Counted from the stretch's first letter, positions 11,345 through 23,432 are shown. The stretch: 64,000 nt of DNA from Gnetum montanum (GCA_015680685.1 MNCI01011846.1:26513-90512), one strand, 5' to 3'. Made by a program: numbers and translations. The notes: generated by a model from the letters alone, not told the origin.

Positions 11345-13737
11345 GCGATTGTCACAACCAATAGTAGGTTGAGGGTTAACAACCCTTGTGGTGTTATGTT
11401 GCTATGGTTGGATAGGGATTTCACCTTGCATAGCTGGAGCAAGTGGTAATGGAGTTAAGGGTGGAAGAGGTGCAGCCAAATGAGAAGAATGGTATGTTTG
11501 TGGAACATCGCCCCTAGGAGAAGGAGTCCTATAGTACTCACAGGCTTGGTAGTGAGGTTGAGGAGTGACATGACTAGTAGAGTCATGTGGAGAGACTGGC
11601 TACTGCACATAATATCCATACGGGTTAGGTTGTCGATAAGGATACTATTGCCTTGGTGGTGGCATTCCTCATGATTGTGGGTACTGCCATTGTTGATACT
11701 GCTCGATCGGTTGTGGCAAAGTTCCACTTGGATAATATGTTAAGGGTTGGTGGAACTGTCTTGAGTTACCTTAAGGATAAGGTAACCTTTAGGGTGTTTG
11801 CATTTTGTTTAATCATGGGTTGAGTGCATACACCCCAGACTCCTGCAGATGTGAGATTATAGGGCAACATCCCTTAGGATGGTCATATTGGCATATCTTG
11901 CATCCACTATCATTGTCTGTATTTGAATCCACAACCTCTTTGATGATGGAAAGTTTACCCTTACCCTTGTTACATGCATGTTTAGTTTCTCTCTTTTTTC
12001 TTTTTTTGCACTCACTACCTTACTCTCTAGACTCTTGTATGACTTTGAGAACGATTTGAAATCTATTATCCAGGGAGTCCCACATTTGATCTACCTTTTA
12101 TGATACTTCCAATGCAAGTTTTTGAATGGGAAAAATTTTCCTATTCATCATCCTTTGATTGGTGACTCTTCTTCATCCTCACAAAATCTTAGTCCCTTCT
12201 TTCGGAGGGAAGGATCTCTGTTATATTCCTCCACACTCTCTCTTTTCCTTAGCTCACCTTCTTCTTTAGCAACTTGCTCCAATAATCTTTGAACTTGATG
12301 GATCCTAAGCTCAAATAGCCTCCCTTAGGCATACGTCCCAAGGGTTCTTCATGTTTCATGCCTAGGCCCATCTACGAGATGGCGTAGTTGATCCCTCTGC
12401 AAATAATGATGGCCAAGACAACGATGTAATAGTGCATAATAGTGGTCCATGGAAACATCCAAGGGTTCATGACCTCCTTGTTTCCATCCTTGGATTTGCT
12501 TTCATAGGTTGGACACTCAGGATTACATTTGGTACTTATCATTGAACAATTCTAACATGGTACTCCACCTACGAAGGGATTTCAGTTCTAAGGACCAGTA
12601 CCCGCTCTCTACCTCTTTGACTAGTGTCCGTGGGAATAACTTAAGTTTTTTCCATTCACTTTCTATGTTTTGTAAGGAACATGCATCATGAAATGCTTGT
12701 AGATGATTTTGAGGATCAGTGTTGTACCCCCCTTCAAATCGTGGGATGTTGTTCATGTCTAATCTCTTAATCCTACTATCTTTTTGGTGCCTTGTTGGGA
12801 TTCTGACAGCCTCATTTATGTCTAGCATACTTCAAGTAGCAAGTAGGGGTTCATCATGATCATCCCGTCTGTGGTGTCTATGATGCCTATGTTGTTTCCT
12901 ATTCTCCCTTCTTTCACAGTGTGTTTCTCTAGAGTGCCCTCATCCACTTTCTCGACTATTTTGTCTATGCCTCTTGTTTTGCTTACCCTTATCCCCATGG
13001 TCTTTTTCTTTGTGATTGCATCCAAATCCTAAAGGAGAGGGTGAAGGAGATGATGAAGGTGAAGAAGAAGGAGGACCATCACCATGTCGGTGCCTACTTC
13101 CCTCTCTTTGGTGGTCGTGGCCTTGGTCACGGTTACTATCGGAATGTCCATCTTTGTCATGTGTTCATGTTCCTTTTTTAGACCATTTGTGTCTATCAGT
13201 ACTAGAATTTGGTTTATGGATAGTTGATTAAATATCTTGATACACAACCCCTTGACCAAAGTCAACGAGAGGAACATCATTATGTGGGCGATTGCCTGAG
13301 GCAAGTTCACCACCCCCATTTTTGCTTAGGACATGTGGGACATTCTGCAACAACTTTCCCTTCATGGATTCATGACATCTCTCTTGTTGTAAGTCTCTTT
13401 GATGTTGTGCCTTTGTGGGTTGATACTCTCTCGAGTCATGATCATGCACAACGTACTCTACTTGTAAGTGCTACATGCCAATTCATGTGAGATCACGAAG
13501 AAGCATGTCCAGGATAGAGCGATTAGGAGGTAACACTATGTTACCTTCTAAGTCTCACCAACACAGTTGTTCATCCTAGTGAAGGATAAAGGTAAAGTTC
13601 AGTACATATTCATCGGGAGGAACATATACCACATGAAACTGTTGAGGTATTGGAAGATTATCATGTGTACTATGCCTCCGATTGTTCCCTGTATCAGACC
13701 TAGGTGGTGAAACACTTTTGTACGAAGAAGGAGACAT
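11345..13737 (-). pseudogene. gag of element B
   Basis: The start is the ATG at 13737-13735 (MSPSSYKS), matching the start in C. After an Arg/His/Ser-rich linker come the gag core (12828-12523; FPRTLVKEVESGYWSLE, LRRWSTMLELFNDKY) and a basic coiled segment. The CCHC-like block GCKICQYDHPKGC is at about 11855-11893, followed by a Pro/Gln-rich linker that leads into PR. Several in-frame stops occur. Confidence 0.85.
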
Positions 13738-13857
13738 GATTGTCTATTTAGTATGCAATGTATTATTATTTATTATTTATCTTTAACCAACCCCAAGGGT
13801 TCATTCCAACAATGTGAAAGATTTCCAATGTTCTGGTTAGCGCACAAACAACAAAGT

Positions 13858-13874
13858 CCTTGACAATGGCATCA
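13858..13874 (-). other. Primer-binding site of element B (tRNA-Asp)
   Basis: Minus-strand TGATGCCATTGTCAAGG lies one base inside the 5' LTR end. All mismatches to TGGCGCCGTTGCCGGGG are C-to-T or G-to-A transitions. Confidence 0.82.
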
Positions 13875-13875
13875 A

Positions 13876-14668
13876 TGATGAGTGGTGAGGTATCCCTACG
13901 CTCAACCATATGAATACGAGCATCCATGCACAATCTGGTCGAATTCCAAGGACTAAGTGCTTATGCACCTTTGTGGAACAAAAATGGGTTGATCAATCAT
14001 TGTCTTCCCAAGCTTACTTGTATGTCACGATTGTATGGTTAAGTAAACTTGAGACATATGATTTTTATACTTTTTTATGTGTTTAAGTCCTGCTGTTAAT
14101 AAGGGAGGAGAGAGATAACTAAGTAACTAATTTAATTTGACTACTTATTAACTAGGCTCTAACTGATCCTAACACCAATATTCGTTCTCACTTATTGTAC
14201 ACATCTTGAACTAGTGTAACACTACTGGGATTACTAAAAGCTAATCGTTACTGGGTTACCAAGTGTTACACGCATGCTCAAAGTGATCGTACTATGTGTG
14301 CTTACTTAGGAGAGTTGTAGGGTGAGAGAGAATCATTAATTAACTAAGAAAAGCATTAAGTAATAGTAATTAACATTAATTAATCTATTTTGAATGCTGC
14401 AAGGTTTATCAAAAAGTTCATCTTTATTGCCGTACATAAGGTGTGCTCAGGTACATAATGCTCGAATAAAGATCTGTTCACTTTATGACTCTTACTGTGG
14501 CACGTAGAAATAATTCTAATTTTGAGAGGGAGAAAAGGAAAGAGTTTGGGTAAGAGACTAAGACTAACTATGAAAACCAAGTGCATCCTCTTATTTATAG
14601 GCAATGAGGTAGGACGTGATGTTGTGTGGGAGGCCACGATATCACAAGTGTGATATCGCGGCTCATCA
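13876..14668 (-). repeat. 5' LTR of element B
   Basis: 793 bp, minus strand, from TGATGAGC at 14668 to CTCATCA at 13876. It carries ATATCG palindromes at 14636-14660, a TATA box (CTATAAATA on the minus strand) near 14592-14600 and an AATAAAG signal near 14424-14430. It pairs with 5265-5610. Confidence 0.92.
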
Positions 14669-17100
14669 ATGAGAACTACCAAACCTATGCGAGGGTGTCT
14701 AACCTGAGGAGACAGATGTAAGGATGGAAGCAAGAACAACATGAACCCTTGGACATGGCCTTAGATAGATATTATTCCCTATTGAATAGATTCCCAAGCC
14801 ATGGTTTCTCTGAGGAAAGGTAACTTTTCCACATCATAGATGGGCTTTTGATGAATTGTGTTTTACGTAAGCCCATATATTGGGGTGGCTGCAATATTGG
14901 GTACACAATATCAGGTACACAATATCACAACCTAAGATGCAATATCGGGTATGCGATATCATGGGGTATTTTTGGGCCTATAAATACAACCCTTGGGCAC
15001 ACGATTCGAGGGAGTCTTTTTTAGTCAAGTAGTGATATTCTTGTAATTTGTTCATTCGAGAGTTAGAATATTTTCCAAGTGCCTGCAGCAAGAGGTCTAG
15101 GTATAATTGGATCTTTGTTCAAGCATTGATGTACCTGAACACATCATTGTGTTGGCAATAAAGATGAGCTCTTTGATTCATCCTTGTAGCACTTGAGACT
15201 TTCTTTCTTTATGCATTTATACATTATGATTTCATGCAGTTCACATTTAATGTTATTTATTTAGCAATTAATTTTGGTTAATTAAGCAATTAATTAAAAT
15301 ACACAAGCATGACCCCTTCGAAGATATGTGTGACACTTGGTAGCTCAGAAATGATTAGCATTTAACAACCCAACAATGTTTACATGAAGTTCAGGATGTG
15401 TCTAGGAAGTGGGAATGGTAACTTGTGTTAGGCTAGATTAGGCAATAGTTCACTTAGCATTTAATTACTCTCACTTTAATTATTGTTTTAGGCAATCAAT
15501 TAATAAAACATAAAATGATAAAAATATTATGCCTCAGTCACACTTAACCATACACTTGCATTTCAGAAGTGAGACTGGGAAGACAACGAACAGACAACAT
15601 AAACTCACCATTTAACTCTAGTGTACTTGGTAATTAAAGTCTACAGAATTTGACTAGATCACATGTAAATGCCTGTGATTCATATGGTTGGGCATAGGGA
15701 TACCTCGCCGCTCATCAGCTTTGCAATGAAACAAGAGATACCCTTGGGATGTATGCCCTAGGTCAATTATATGAGCTATGAATTCATCAAATCTGAGAGC
15801 TAATCAAGCATGTGGCAAAAGAATAAGGAGAGATATGCAAATGGGAGAATGTTGAGAAATATCAGTGGGACCCAACTCTTCAAAAGAAGGAGGTCCATAT
15901 ATATGGTAAGAATAAAGAGACTACTCTTGATAAGGTGATCCCACAATGAACCTTGCTGATACAAAAGTCTATTGATGAACTTGAAGCAAAGTTTAATAGG
16001 ATGTCAAAATGGATATATGAAAACATTATAACTCTCATTGAGACAATTGTGGAGAAGATCATGCAAAACAAACCAGGTGATCACAATAAACAAAGGATAC
16101 ATAACCAAGAAATAGCTAGGAACACTTTTCGGCAAACAAGAAAAATGACTAAAGAAAGTGAGGTTATAGACTCTACCATAGATGAAGATAATGGATGTGA
16201 CATCTGCATATATGACCATTTGAAGGGTCATTGTCTAATCTTGTTGCATCTACATGAGCATTGGGTAGGTGCATTAAATTTGAAGTTTGTATAGAAGCAC
16301 ATGCTTGGGAGATTTCCTTTCCCACATGGTAATTATAGACAACACACAACCAATTGTACTATCCTAGGAGGACTTATTGCTAGCCTCAACATTGTCATCA
16401 ATTGCAATGGCAATAACCATAGTCATGGGGGAGGCGACCACCAAATCAACCCTATCCTTCTTATTCATCGAAACTGCATGGATATTATGTTCAACACCCT
16501 GTTTCTCCAACTAGTTCTACATCCTCTACTTCAAATTGCCACTATTGCTCTCCGAAGTAGCATCAACCCATGACATCCTGTAAAGGATCACGACCTCATG
16601 CCTCTTACCATCCATCCTACCCTCAATATTCTCATGCTCCACCTCATTACATGCCACCACCAATGACATAGAAAAGTTCAGCACAACAATATCAACAAAC
16701 AAATGCCACTTGTGCCATGAATGTGCTTAGAAATGCCAATACTAGTAGGTTCCCACCACAAACTCAGAAATGTCCTTTCTTTAGGAAGTTGTAGGCAAAC
16801 GCAAACTACTCATGGACCTACCACATCATCTGAACTAGCACAATGCCAATCTAGTGCAATGCCTTCCTTTTCACAACCAACATCCTTTGATCATACACAG
16901 GGATCACCATCCATCATTACTCTAATCCCAAGCCCAAACAATGAATCTAACATTGTGGGAAGAGAAAAAAATCCATGCATACTATATCATGATCAAGGGT
17001 GCAATCGTGGGCCAGGCATTCGTAATGTTACCACACCTCATACCCTAACCCATCATACATTTAACAATCAATTGTGTGGTCAATGATTTATCTACCCAGC
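14669..17100 (+). pseudogene. gag of element D, interrupted by B and by solo LTR E
   Basis: The segment 14669-14848 resumes gag in the middle of its core (ENYQTYARVSNLRRQM), exactly where B inserted, and reads to DGLL before solo LTR E. After E it continues at 15718 with ETRDTLGMYALGQLYEL, then a coiled basic stretch, CDICIYDHLKGHC at 16197-16235 and a Pro/Gln-rich tail. Near 16950-17010 a short segment (REKNPCILYHDQGCNRG) corresponds to the end of the protease in other copies, so the protease core is deleted. Several stops are present. Confidence 0.8.
14849..15717 (+). repeat. Solo LTR E with 5-bp target duplication
   Basis: 869 bp from TGATGAATTG to CTCATCA. It is flanked on both sides by GCTTT (14844-14848 and 15718-15722) and interrupts the gag of D in the codon after DGLL. 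It has ATATCG motifs at 14910-14962, a CTATAAATACAAC TATA box near 14979 and an AATAAAG signal near 15161. No internal element sequence is present, so it arose by LTR-LTR recombination. The LTR is of the same subfamily type as D's. Confidence 0.95.
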
Positions 17101-17212
17101 CACCACAACACCAAAAGACGCCCAGTGGATTGGGAATGAACGATTACCAATGTTTTATACATGCATGGATCTTATCCATCTGCTTATTAATCCTTATCAT
17201 GGCCAAATGTTT

Positions 17213-17228
17213 AGTTGTGGGGGAAAAC
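17213..17228 (+). other. Upstream PPT-like tract (PPT1) of element D
   Basis: TTAGTTGTGGGGGAAA is kept even though pol is deleted. It is homologous to the tract at 49556 in G. Confidence 0.55.
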
Positions 17229-19222
17229 CCCCCATTCTAACCTTCAGAATTAATAAGTGTTTTTCATTTTTTTTTACAATTTTTTATCATTTTCTTACTT
17301 CTTGATATAATTTTTCCTATCTTTTTCAACTTTTTTCCATGTTTTATTTTTATTCTTTGTTTCCTTTGTTATTGAAATCTCGCTTATGAATAAAATGATC
17401 ATGTAATCCATTGAGGTGAGGTTTTCTCTATGTTGTCAAGTCATAAGGGATTGATTATTTGGACAGTGAGACCATGTCATCCATCCACTCATTCCATTAA
17501 TAAGAGGTTCTTGCTCTAGTCATAATGATATTCTTTTTCATCATCCAACCTAAAAAATAAATCCATAATCATTGTGTCCGAGCAGAAGAGTGAAGAACCA
17601 AGGGAGAATGTAAAGGGTGTGACATAAAGGGGATTTGTGGATTCTCTTTGACCACTTTTGTATGTTCTATCATGTTGTTTTGGTTGTAATTATATCCTTG
17701 TAGATCTAACAAAAAATGGGAGTAAGAGTCACATAATAAGGCACTGAATAAATTTCTAAGGGTCCCATTGGAAAGACATGTACCCATGCCTGTAGCCTGA
17801 ATGTTGGCAGCTTCTCAGACTTTCAAAAAAAAAAAAAGGAAAGAGAAGAAAAAGTGTAATAAATAAACTCCTCCCTTGGACAAAACGCCAAGTGATGTTA
17901 CTCTTTGTAACTATGATAGTCTTATGGTTGTCAGCTACTAGGATGAAATAATGTGATGTCCCTGAAATGTGGTTTGGACTTGGTTTGAATCTTGAAAACA
18001 AGGGTTGATGATTACTTAATCATTAATAATGCATAAGGATTCATTATGCCTTTGGTAAGACACCTCATGTCCCAATTTCTGTAGTCGTTTCTATAGTCCA
18101 TCTCATCTCGTTGTCCATATGATTCTAACTTGTGGTTTTGTGTAGCATAGAGTTATTCTCTCAAATTGGTGGTTTTCACATGTGTGTTTTGTTGCACAGG
18201 TATGCATTGTAATCAACCCCTTTAGTGCCTATAGACATTTTTAGGTATGGTTATATAAGGGCATCATAGGCTAGAGCCTGCTTTGGGGAGGATCCAATTG
18301 TGTAACTTTTGTGACTTGTACTTGTTTGACACAACCACATCATTGTTAACCTTCCAAGTGCATAATTGTTAAATTTCATAGTTTCCCTTATCATGTAATT
18401 GATTTGTTCCATAACATCAATTTAATGTCCTTTTTCTTGCATCTTCCAAAGTTTTTCACGTTGACGACTCCATCTTCTAACACTTTCAATGCCTAAACTG
18501 GTTTCCCACTTACCCCAAAACTATGAACCTAACCTCAAACCTTCCAACCAATCATAGATCTTCATTTCTCATGCTCTATATCCTCATTCAATGCACATTC
18601 ATGGACCTTGATATCGACTATCCAATATCAGGTTAACCTTGACCTCAGATACTCTATATCGGGTCTCACAAAACCTATGTATATGGCCCCTGCGATGCCT
18701 AAACTTCATTCTCATCATTTATAGCTAGGGGAGTTTTTAAAATTTTCTTTCACAAGTTAGAGCTCTATGCAACCACCTTTTACTTATGATATTTGACTCT
18801 TTACTATGATTTGCATGTTGTTTGGACTTGTTTGACCTTGGAGTGTTCAAGTTAGTCATGGAGGGGTGCTTATGTGGGAAACTTGTGCTGATTTTTTGAA
18901 ATTTGCTATCACCCATAAGATATTATAAGGGTAAGAGTGTTAAAAACCTTAAGTATTATAATGAACAATCAATCACATTAATGCTAGAAACCTTAATTTC
19001 TCCACCCAAGGAAACATAACCATCATTATAAGCCACACATAAGGAAAAGGAAACCAACTACGTAAGGTTATATAAGAAGATAGACATTTTTTGGGCATTT
19101 TTCTAACTCTGCAATAATACAAATTGAAGAGCCTAAGGAAACTAAGGTAATGAGTAAGCCATAAACCTATTGATGATAAAAGAACACAACTTTAGTAACA
19201 CCTAATCTTTGCTTGATTGCAA
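17229..19222 (+). other. 3' non-coding region of D, upstream of the extra ORF
   Basis: About 2 kb with no gene. It starts with a T-rich stretch that aligns with 49570-49740 of G. It contains the two shared motifs at 17770-17792 (GAAAGACATGTACCCATGCC) and 18275-18300 (CCTGCTTTGGGGAGGATCCA), and then a cluster of ATATCG/ATCCAATATC motifs (listed separately). Confidence 0.65.
18610..18725 (+). promoter_or_regulatory. U3-like motif cluster and TATA-like box before the extra ORF of D
   Basis: GATATCGACTATCCAATATC (18610-18629) and a second ATATCGGG at about 18656-18663 resemble the motifs in the same element's LTR U3 (22160-22250, for example GGATATCCAATATCAT). CATTTATAGCTAG follows at 18716-18728. 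The extra ORF starts about 500 bases further on. The arrangement in F is the same, with F's own U3 motif type. Promoter function is inferred from this resemblance. Confidence 0.4.
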
Positions 19223-21951
19223 ATGACCTCAAAAAGAGGAGCACAAGGAGGACCTTCGCAAGGAGCAGTCAAATGCCCAAGGGGTGGTAGGAGCCAACAA
19301 GGCGAGCATGTAGAACACAAGGAATAGGAAGCCCAATCATTCAGCATCCATCAAGAGGCTCTTGTCATTGGGCAGTTGGTCTAGGGAGAGGCTGCAGAGC
19401 CCCAAGCTCCTATGCAAGGACAACGACTCACATAGTTCATGGAATGCCTTGAAGTAATTCAAGAGAAATCCATGTTGACCATGGTCATTGTGGAGATGAA
19501 ATTTGGCCTGTTCATGGCATTTACCCTTGAATCCATTCAGAAGCAACTCCAGGCATCACCCTTGTGGCCGATTATTTCAAACAATGGTGAGTGGTATCTT
19601 GGAGAAATACATCAATTGTAGCACAATAAAGAGGAATGTACCACTATAAACATTTGTGGAGTCAATGTCTCATTCTTGGTCAAATCAATCATAGAAGCTC
19701 TTAATCTACCAAATGAGGGGGTGCTAAGTTAGCCCATTTGTCTACAAGATCTGACCCTAACACTAGAAAGTTGTGGTTGAGGCTGGCGTATGGCAAGGAT
19801 GACAAAGCATATCATGAATTAACTCTAGAGGAGAGGACCTATTTCAAGATAGGGACATATCACCTTTTCTCCACAAAAGGGCTTAATAGGATCTCCATGT
19901 ATGCGGCTAGGGGAAGTGTCATACTAATGGGTAAATACATGGCCAACCTTCCCCTAGTTATACTACATAGAAATTCAGAGGTAGTTTGAAGAGAACAAGG
20001 TAGGGAAGCCAATACTTTTATTTCCTTTTCTAATTCAAAAGTTGTGTAAGCATGTTGGAATCCTAGGGTACACAAATGACATCTATAGGAAGGCTTAGAA
20101 TGCTTCCTTTGTTGAATTACTTAAACCAGTAGCACTAAGGAAAGATGTTGGTGAGGAGCCATAACTAGAAAAGAAAGCAAAACCTGAGAAAGAAATAGAA
20201 CAAGAGCCTGAACAATGTCACAAGCCACAAGCTCCACCATTACCACTACAAGACTATAGGCTAGCAATGAGCCACTTATAGAAAATTGTTGAAACACTCA
20301 GTTGGGAGCGTAGAGAGGAATCAAGCCTCTTTAGAGTCCTAAACAAGGTGCAGCTCACTGTTTTAACCCATCTAACAAGAGGATAGGTGTCATTGCAATT
20401 AGGAGGAGAATCCCAGTGGTCCAGACAAATCTCTAGTAATGCAACATCTTTCCAAGTGATGCTCGAAATGGGAGAGGGTGCCATAGTGATGGTAATGTAG
20501 CATTGGGATGTAGCAGGTGTAGTAGAAGTAATAACAAATCACATCAAGAAATTATTCAATATGCCTATTGTGCTCCTAGTAGATCTAACTGGGACCAAAG
20601 ATGCACAAATGCTTGATGGGACTTTAATTAATCCTGTAGATCATGGGGATGCATTAGATTGATTGCTGTAGACAGGACAAGTAATGACCACCTTGTTTGA
20701 CGTCCCTAGTGATGTCATTGCAGCACAATCAAACCTCATCACCACCAAGGGAAAGTTGGTCATGGCTGAGGTTAGGGCGAAACATGCGGAAGCAGAAGTG
20801 CAACATTTGCAACAAGAGCTGACCACCCTAAGAGTTGAGGGACAGGATCCTATTTGATTTATTATGCTTGACCAGCTTGATTCATTTAGGATAGAGCAGC
20901 TAAACAAGTTGATTGAGGAAAATACAGCTATTGAGCAAGAAAAGGAGAAGGTGGTCTAGAATGCTTCTACTACTGATGCATAATCCCACGCTTACAAGAA
21001 GGCATTGATTGCGATGCAGGAAGAGAATAAACAACTCTGTAAAGAACTCACAGTTGACCACCATTGAAAAAAAAAAGAATGTTCTAGAAAAAAATATCCA
21101 TCAGTTGAGGGAACAACTGATGAGGGTCAACCAGGATATCAATAGATTGGCCAAGGAAAATAGAACCCTATCAATGGAGGAGGTCTGTGCCATTCAAAAG
21201 AAGTCTATAATTGAAATAATCACGTGACAGAATGAGGTCAAGAAACATGAGAAGTTGAAAGAACATTTCCAGGACTAGGTAGACATCTACAAGCAGATAA
21301 ATGAAAAAGAAATCTAGATGGCCAAGGCCCATATTAGATCCATGTTAGCACAAAATCCTAATTGGCAACCAATCCTAGATAGCTATGCACTAGTCCATTA
21401 GGCAAAAGTAAAGAATAAAGACTTGTAGATCAAGGATTTGAAGGAATACATGACCTTAGCTAACCTTAGATATGCCAACCTTGTCGTGTTAACAATAGGT
21501 TGGCCTAGAAGCAAGTTGGAGAAATAAGTAGCGATCACTTATACGTTATACGAGAAAGAGTTTGTAGACAAAAAAGCTGCTCTATAGAAACTTCACATTG
21601 CAAACTTAAAACTTAAGGTGGTAAAAGCTCACTAGCATGGATAGAAGGATGTCACTTCAAACCTAGCTAGGAGACTCATAGATTATCATGAGTTCAAAGA
21701 AAAGGCTAGGGCATTCAAAGAGGAGCGACGATAGTTTGTGGCTTGGTACATAAAGGCCAACAAAATGTTTTCGCAACTACCATGCCCTTGGGACATACCA
21801 GTGCCAGCACACATTGGTTTGGTAGCCTAGATGGTATAGGATCCACTGATTGAAGAAAAAAAGCTGCAGGTGCTCCTCAATTGTTACAAATTTTAGAAGC
21901 TTGGTGACAAAGAGAAGTGACTGATGGAGGAGCCACCACCCCTAGGAACTA
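19223..21951 (+). pseudogene. Extra 3' ORF (aORF) of element D, coiled-coil rich
   Basis: From ATG at 19223 (MTSKRGAQGG) to a TGA near 21949, about 900 codons with in-frame stops. An N-terminal Gly/Arg/Gln-rich tail is followed by a conserved block at 19500-19620 (LQASPLWPIISNNGEWYLGE). A long helical, charged region comes next, for example 21009-21226 with heptad-like Leu/Asn/Lys content. A C-terminal block with PCPWDIPVPAHIG lies near 21782, and the end reads EEPPPLGT. The same order of blocks is found in F (51050-53891). I see no signal peptide or membrane segment, so I do not call it env. It may belong to the 'putative plant transposon protein' group found in Tat-type elements, which I cannot test here. 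Confidence 0.7.
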
Positions 21952-22132
21952 TATGAGCTTCCTTGATTTTGTGTCTTGTAATATTCTATCTAAATTTTTG
22001 TAAAACACCATTGCAGCATGTAAGAGTCCATTTGTTTGTTTGTTTGAGTTAGTCGATATTTTCATACCTTCCCAACAGTTTGTAAAGAACTTGTTCCTCA
22101 TTTTGTTTAACTCGAGGACAAGTTTTCATTCA

Positions 22133-22144
22133 ATTGTGGGGGTA
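22133..22144 (+). other. Polypurine tract of element D at the 3' LTR (PPT2)
   Basis: ATTGTGGGGGTA lies directly before the LTR start TGATGAGTC. It matches the tracts in B, C and F. Confidence 0.8.
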
Positions 22145-23020
22145 TGATGAGTCATGATTATGTCAGCCCTGATATCAAATATCCAATATTGAGGCTTCGA
22201 TATCGAATACACAATATCGAGTCCCAAGAAACAATGTCGGATATCCAATATCATCTCCTCCATGCTAGCCTATAAATACAACACTTGGGTGCACAGTTGG
22301 GACATAGTTTTAGTTTTAATTTTTAGTTAGCTTCTTCGTAGGTTGTTGATTTTCAGTCCTGTTATTCCCAGTGCATGCTCGTAATGTGATGTTTGTGATT
22401 GTATGACATTCTTATTTGAGTGTGATGTACTTGGACACGTTACATGATCGGAAACAAATATCGAGATTACTTTTATCATTGCAGCATTCACTTAGATTAT
22501 TAGTGCTTTCAATCGTTTAATTATTTACTATTTTCCTTAGTTAATAGTTCCATTTATTGCTCTTTACGATTCTTGTCATTAAATGGAACGAGTACGGCTA
22601 ATCACAAGTGCTTAAGTGTAATTACTTGGTAATCCAGTAGTGTATTGTTCGGTAAACCCAGTGACGGATGCTTGGAAATTCTAGTGGTGGTTATATGAAG
22701 TCCAAGGCATGTGTGGATGATTAGGAACAAATATTCATGGCACGTAGGCTAGTTAGATTTTACCTTCCATTATTCATTAGCTTAATTAAGTTATCTCTTT
22801 ATTGTCATTAGGAGCAGCATAAGATTAGACATCATCACATGTCTCACTTTGAATTAAACCATACGTGACAAAGCTACCGCTAGTCCAAGTGGAAAGACAA
22901 TAAACTACGATCAAAGCATAACGATTTAGATGCACAACTAGTCCCATCTATGGAATTCAACTGGATCATGCATGAATGCTTGTGATTCGTATGGTTGGGC
23001 ATATACCTCGCCACTCATCA
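22145..23020 (+). repeat. 3' LTR of element D
   Basis: 876 bp, TGATGAGTCATG to CCACTCATCA. U3 carries repeated ATATCCAATAT and CGATATCG motifs at 22168-22255, then the TATA box CCTATAAATA at 22269-22278. It is the right boundary of the nested cluster A/B/D/E. Confidence 0.92.
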
Positions 23021-23310
23021 AGGTGTACCTATGTTTCAATTATTTTGGGTTTCAACACCCCCTTAACATAAGTGGTTAGCTTATTACTTTGACCACAGGG
23101 TTGGTAGGAACCCCAAAATAATTGTAATATAGGTACACTCAAAACAATGAGTTGTTAACCTAGTGATAAGAAAGATCCAAATTATGGGTTCAATTCTAGT
23201 GGACAATGTTGAGTTATAACGTTTTAATTGTACTATATATGTTGAGGTTTACCTATATTACAATTATTTAAGGTTCAAACACCCCCCAATATAAGTACAC
23301 CTCACAAGAG
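23021..23310. repeat. Inverted-repeat cluster (MITE-like) next to D
   Basis: GTGTACCTATGTTTCAATTA (23023-23042) recurs inverted near 23117-23142 and again in direct orientation near 23252-23280. A further copy of the end lies at 25233-25265. Arms of about 30 bp surround ~65 bp. The copies look like ends of short non-autonomous repeats. No transposase is visible. Confidence 0.45.
23144..23245 (+). repeat. SINE-like repeat, copy 1
   Basis: AACCTAGTGATAAG resembles a tRNA A box, and GGGTTCAATTCT about 35 bases later resembles a B box. The sequence after it (ACAATGTTGAGTTATAACG) reappears inverted at 23320-23345. Confidence 0.4.
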
Positions 23311-23321
23311 ATAGTCTAATT

Positions 23322-23432
23322 AAAACTTTATAACTCAACATTATCCATTAGAATTGAACCCATGACTTAGAGCTGTCAAATCAAGACTCTTACCACTAAG
23401 CAAGAGGTTACTAGTTTGAGTCACACTTAAGT
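23322..23432 (-). repeat. SINE-like repeat, copy 2 (inverted)
   Basis: On the minus strand GCTTAGTGGTAAGAGTC is followed by GGGTTCAATTCTAATGG with tRNA-like A/B box spacing. The 3' flank is shared with copy 1. Together they form an inverted pair. Confidence 0.45.

Larger units (their letters stand above)
5265..14668 (-). mobile_element. Element B: gag-pol Ty3/gypsy (Athila/Tat-type) retrotransposon
   Basis: A minus-strand element whose 5' LTR is at 13876-14668, read leftwards through PBS, gag, PR, RT, RNaseH, IN, PPT1, a 1.9 kb 3' region, PPT2 and the 3' LTR. The 3' LTR is cut by element A at 5264/5265 and its remainder lies outside the window. The right end abuts gag sequence of element D, so B inserted into D. 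LTR and internal sequence are closest to C. All domains are present but interrupted by stops. Confidence 0.9.
14669..23020 (+). mobile_element. Element D: non-autonomous gag + extra-ORF retrotransposon
   Basis: A plus-strand element whose 5' part lies left of the window beyond A and B. In the window it shows gag (14669-14848 and 15718-17100, split by solo LTR E), PPT1, conserved 3' motifs, a U3-like motif cluster, the extra ORF, PPT2 and the 3' LTR at 22145-23020. The protease core and all of RT, RNaseH and IN are missing. Host DNA starts at 23021. Confidence 0.85.
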
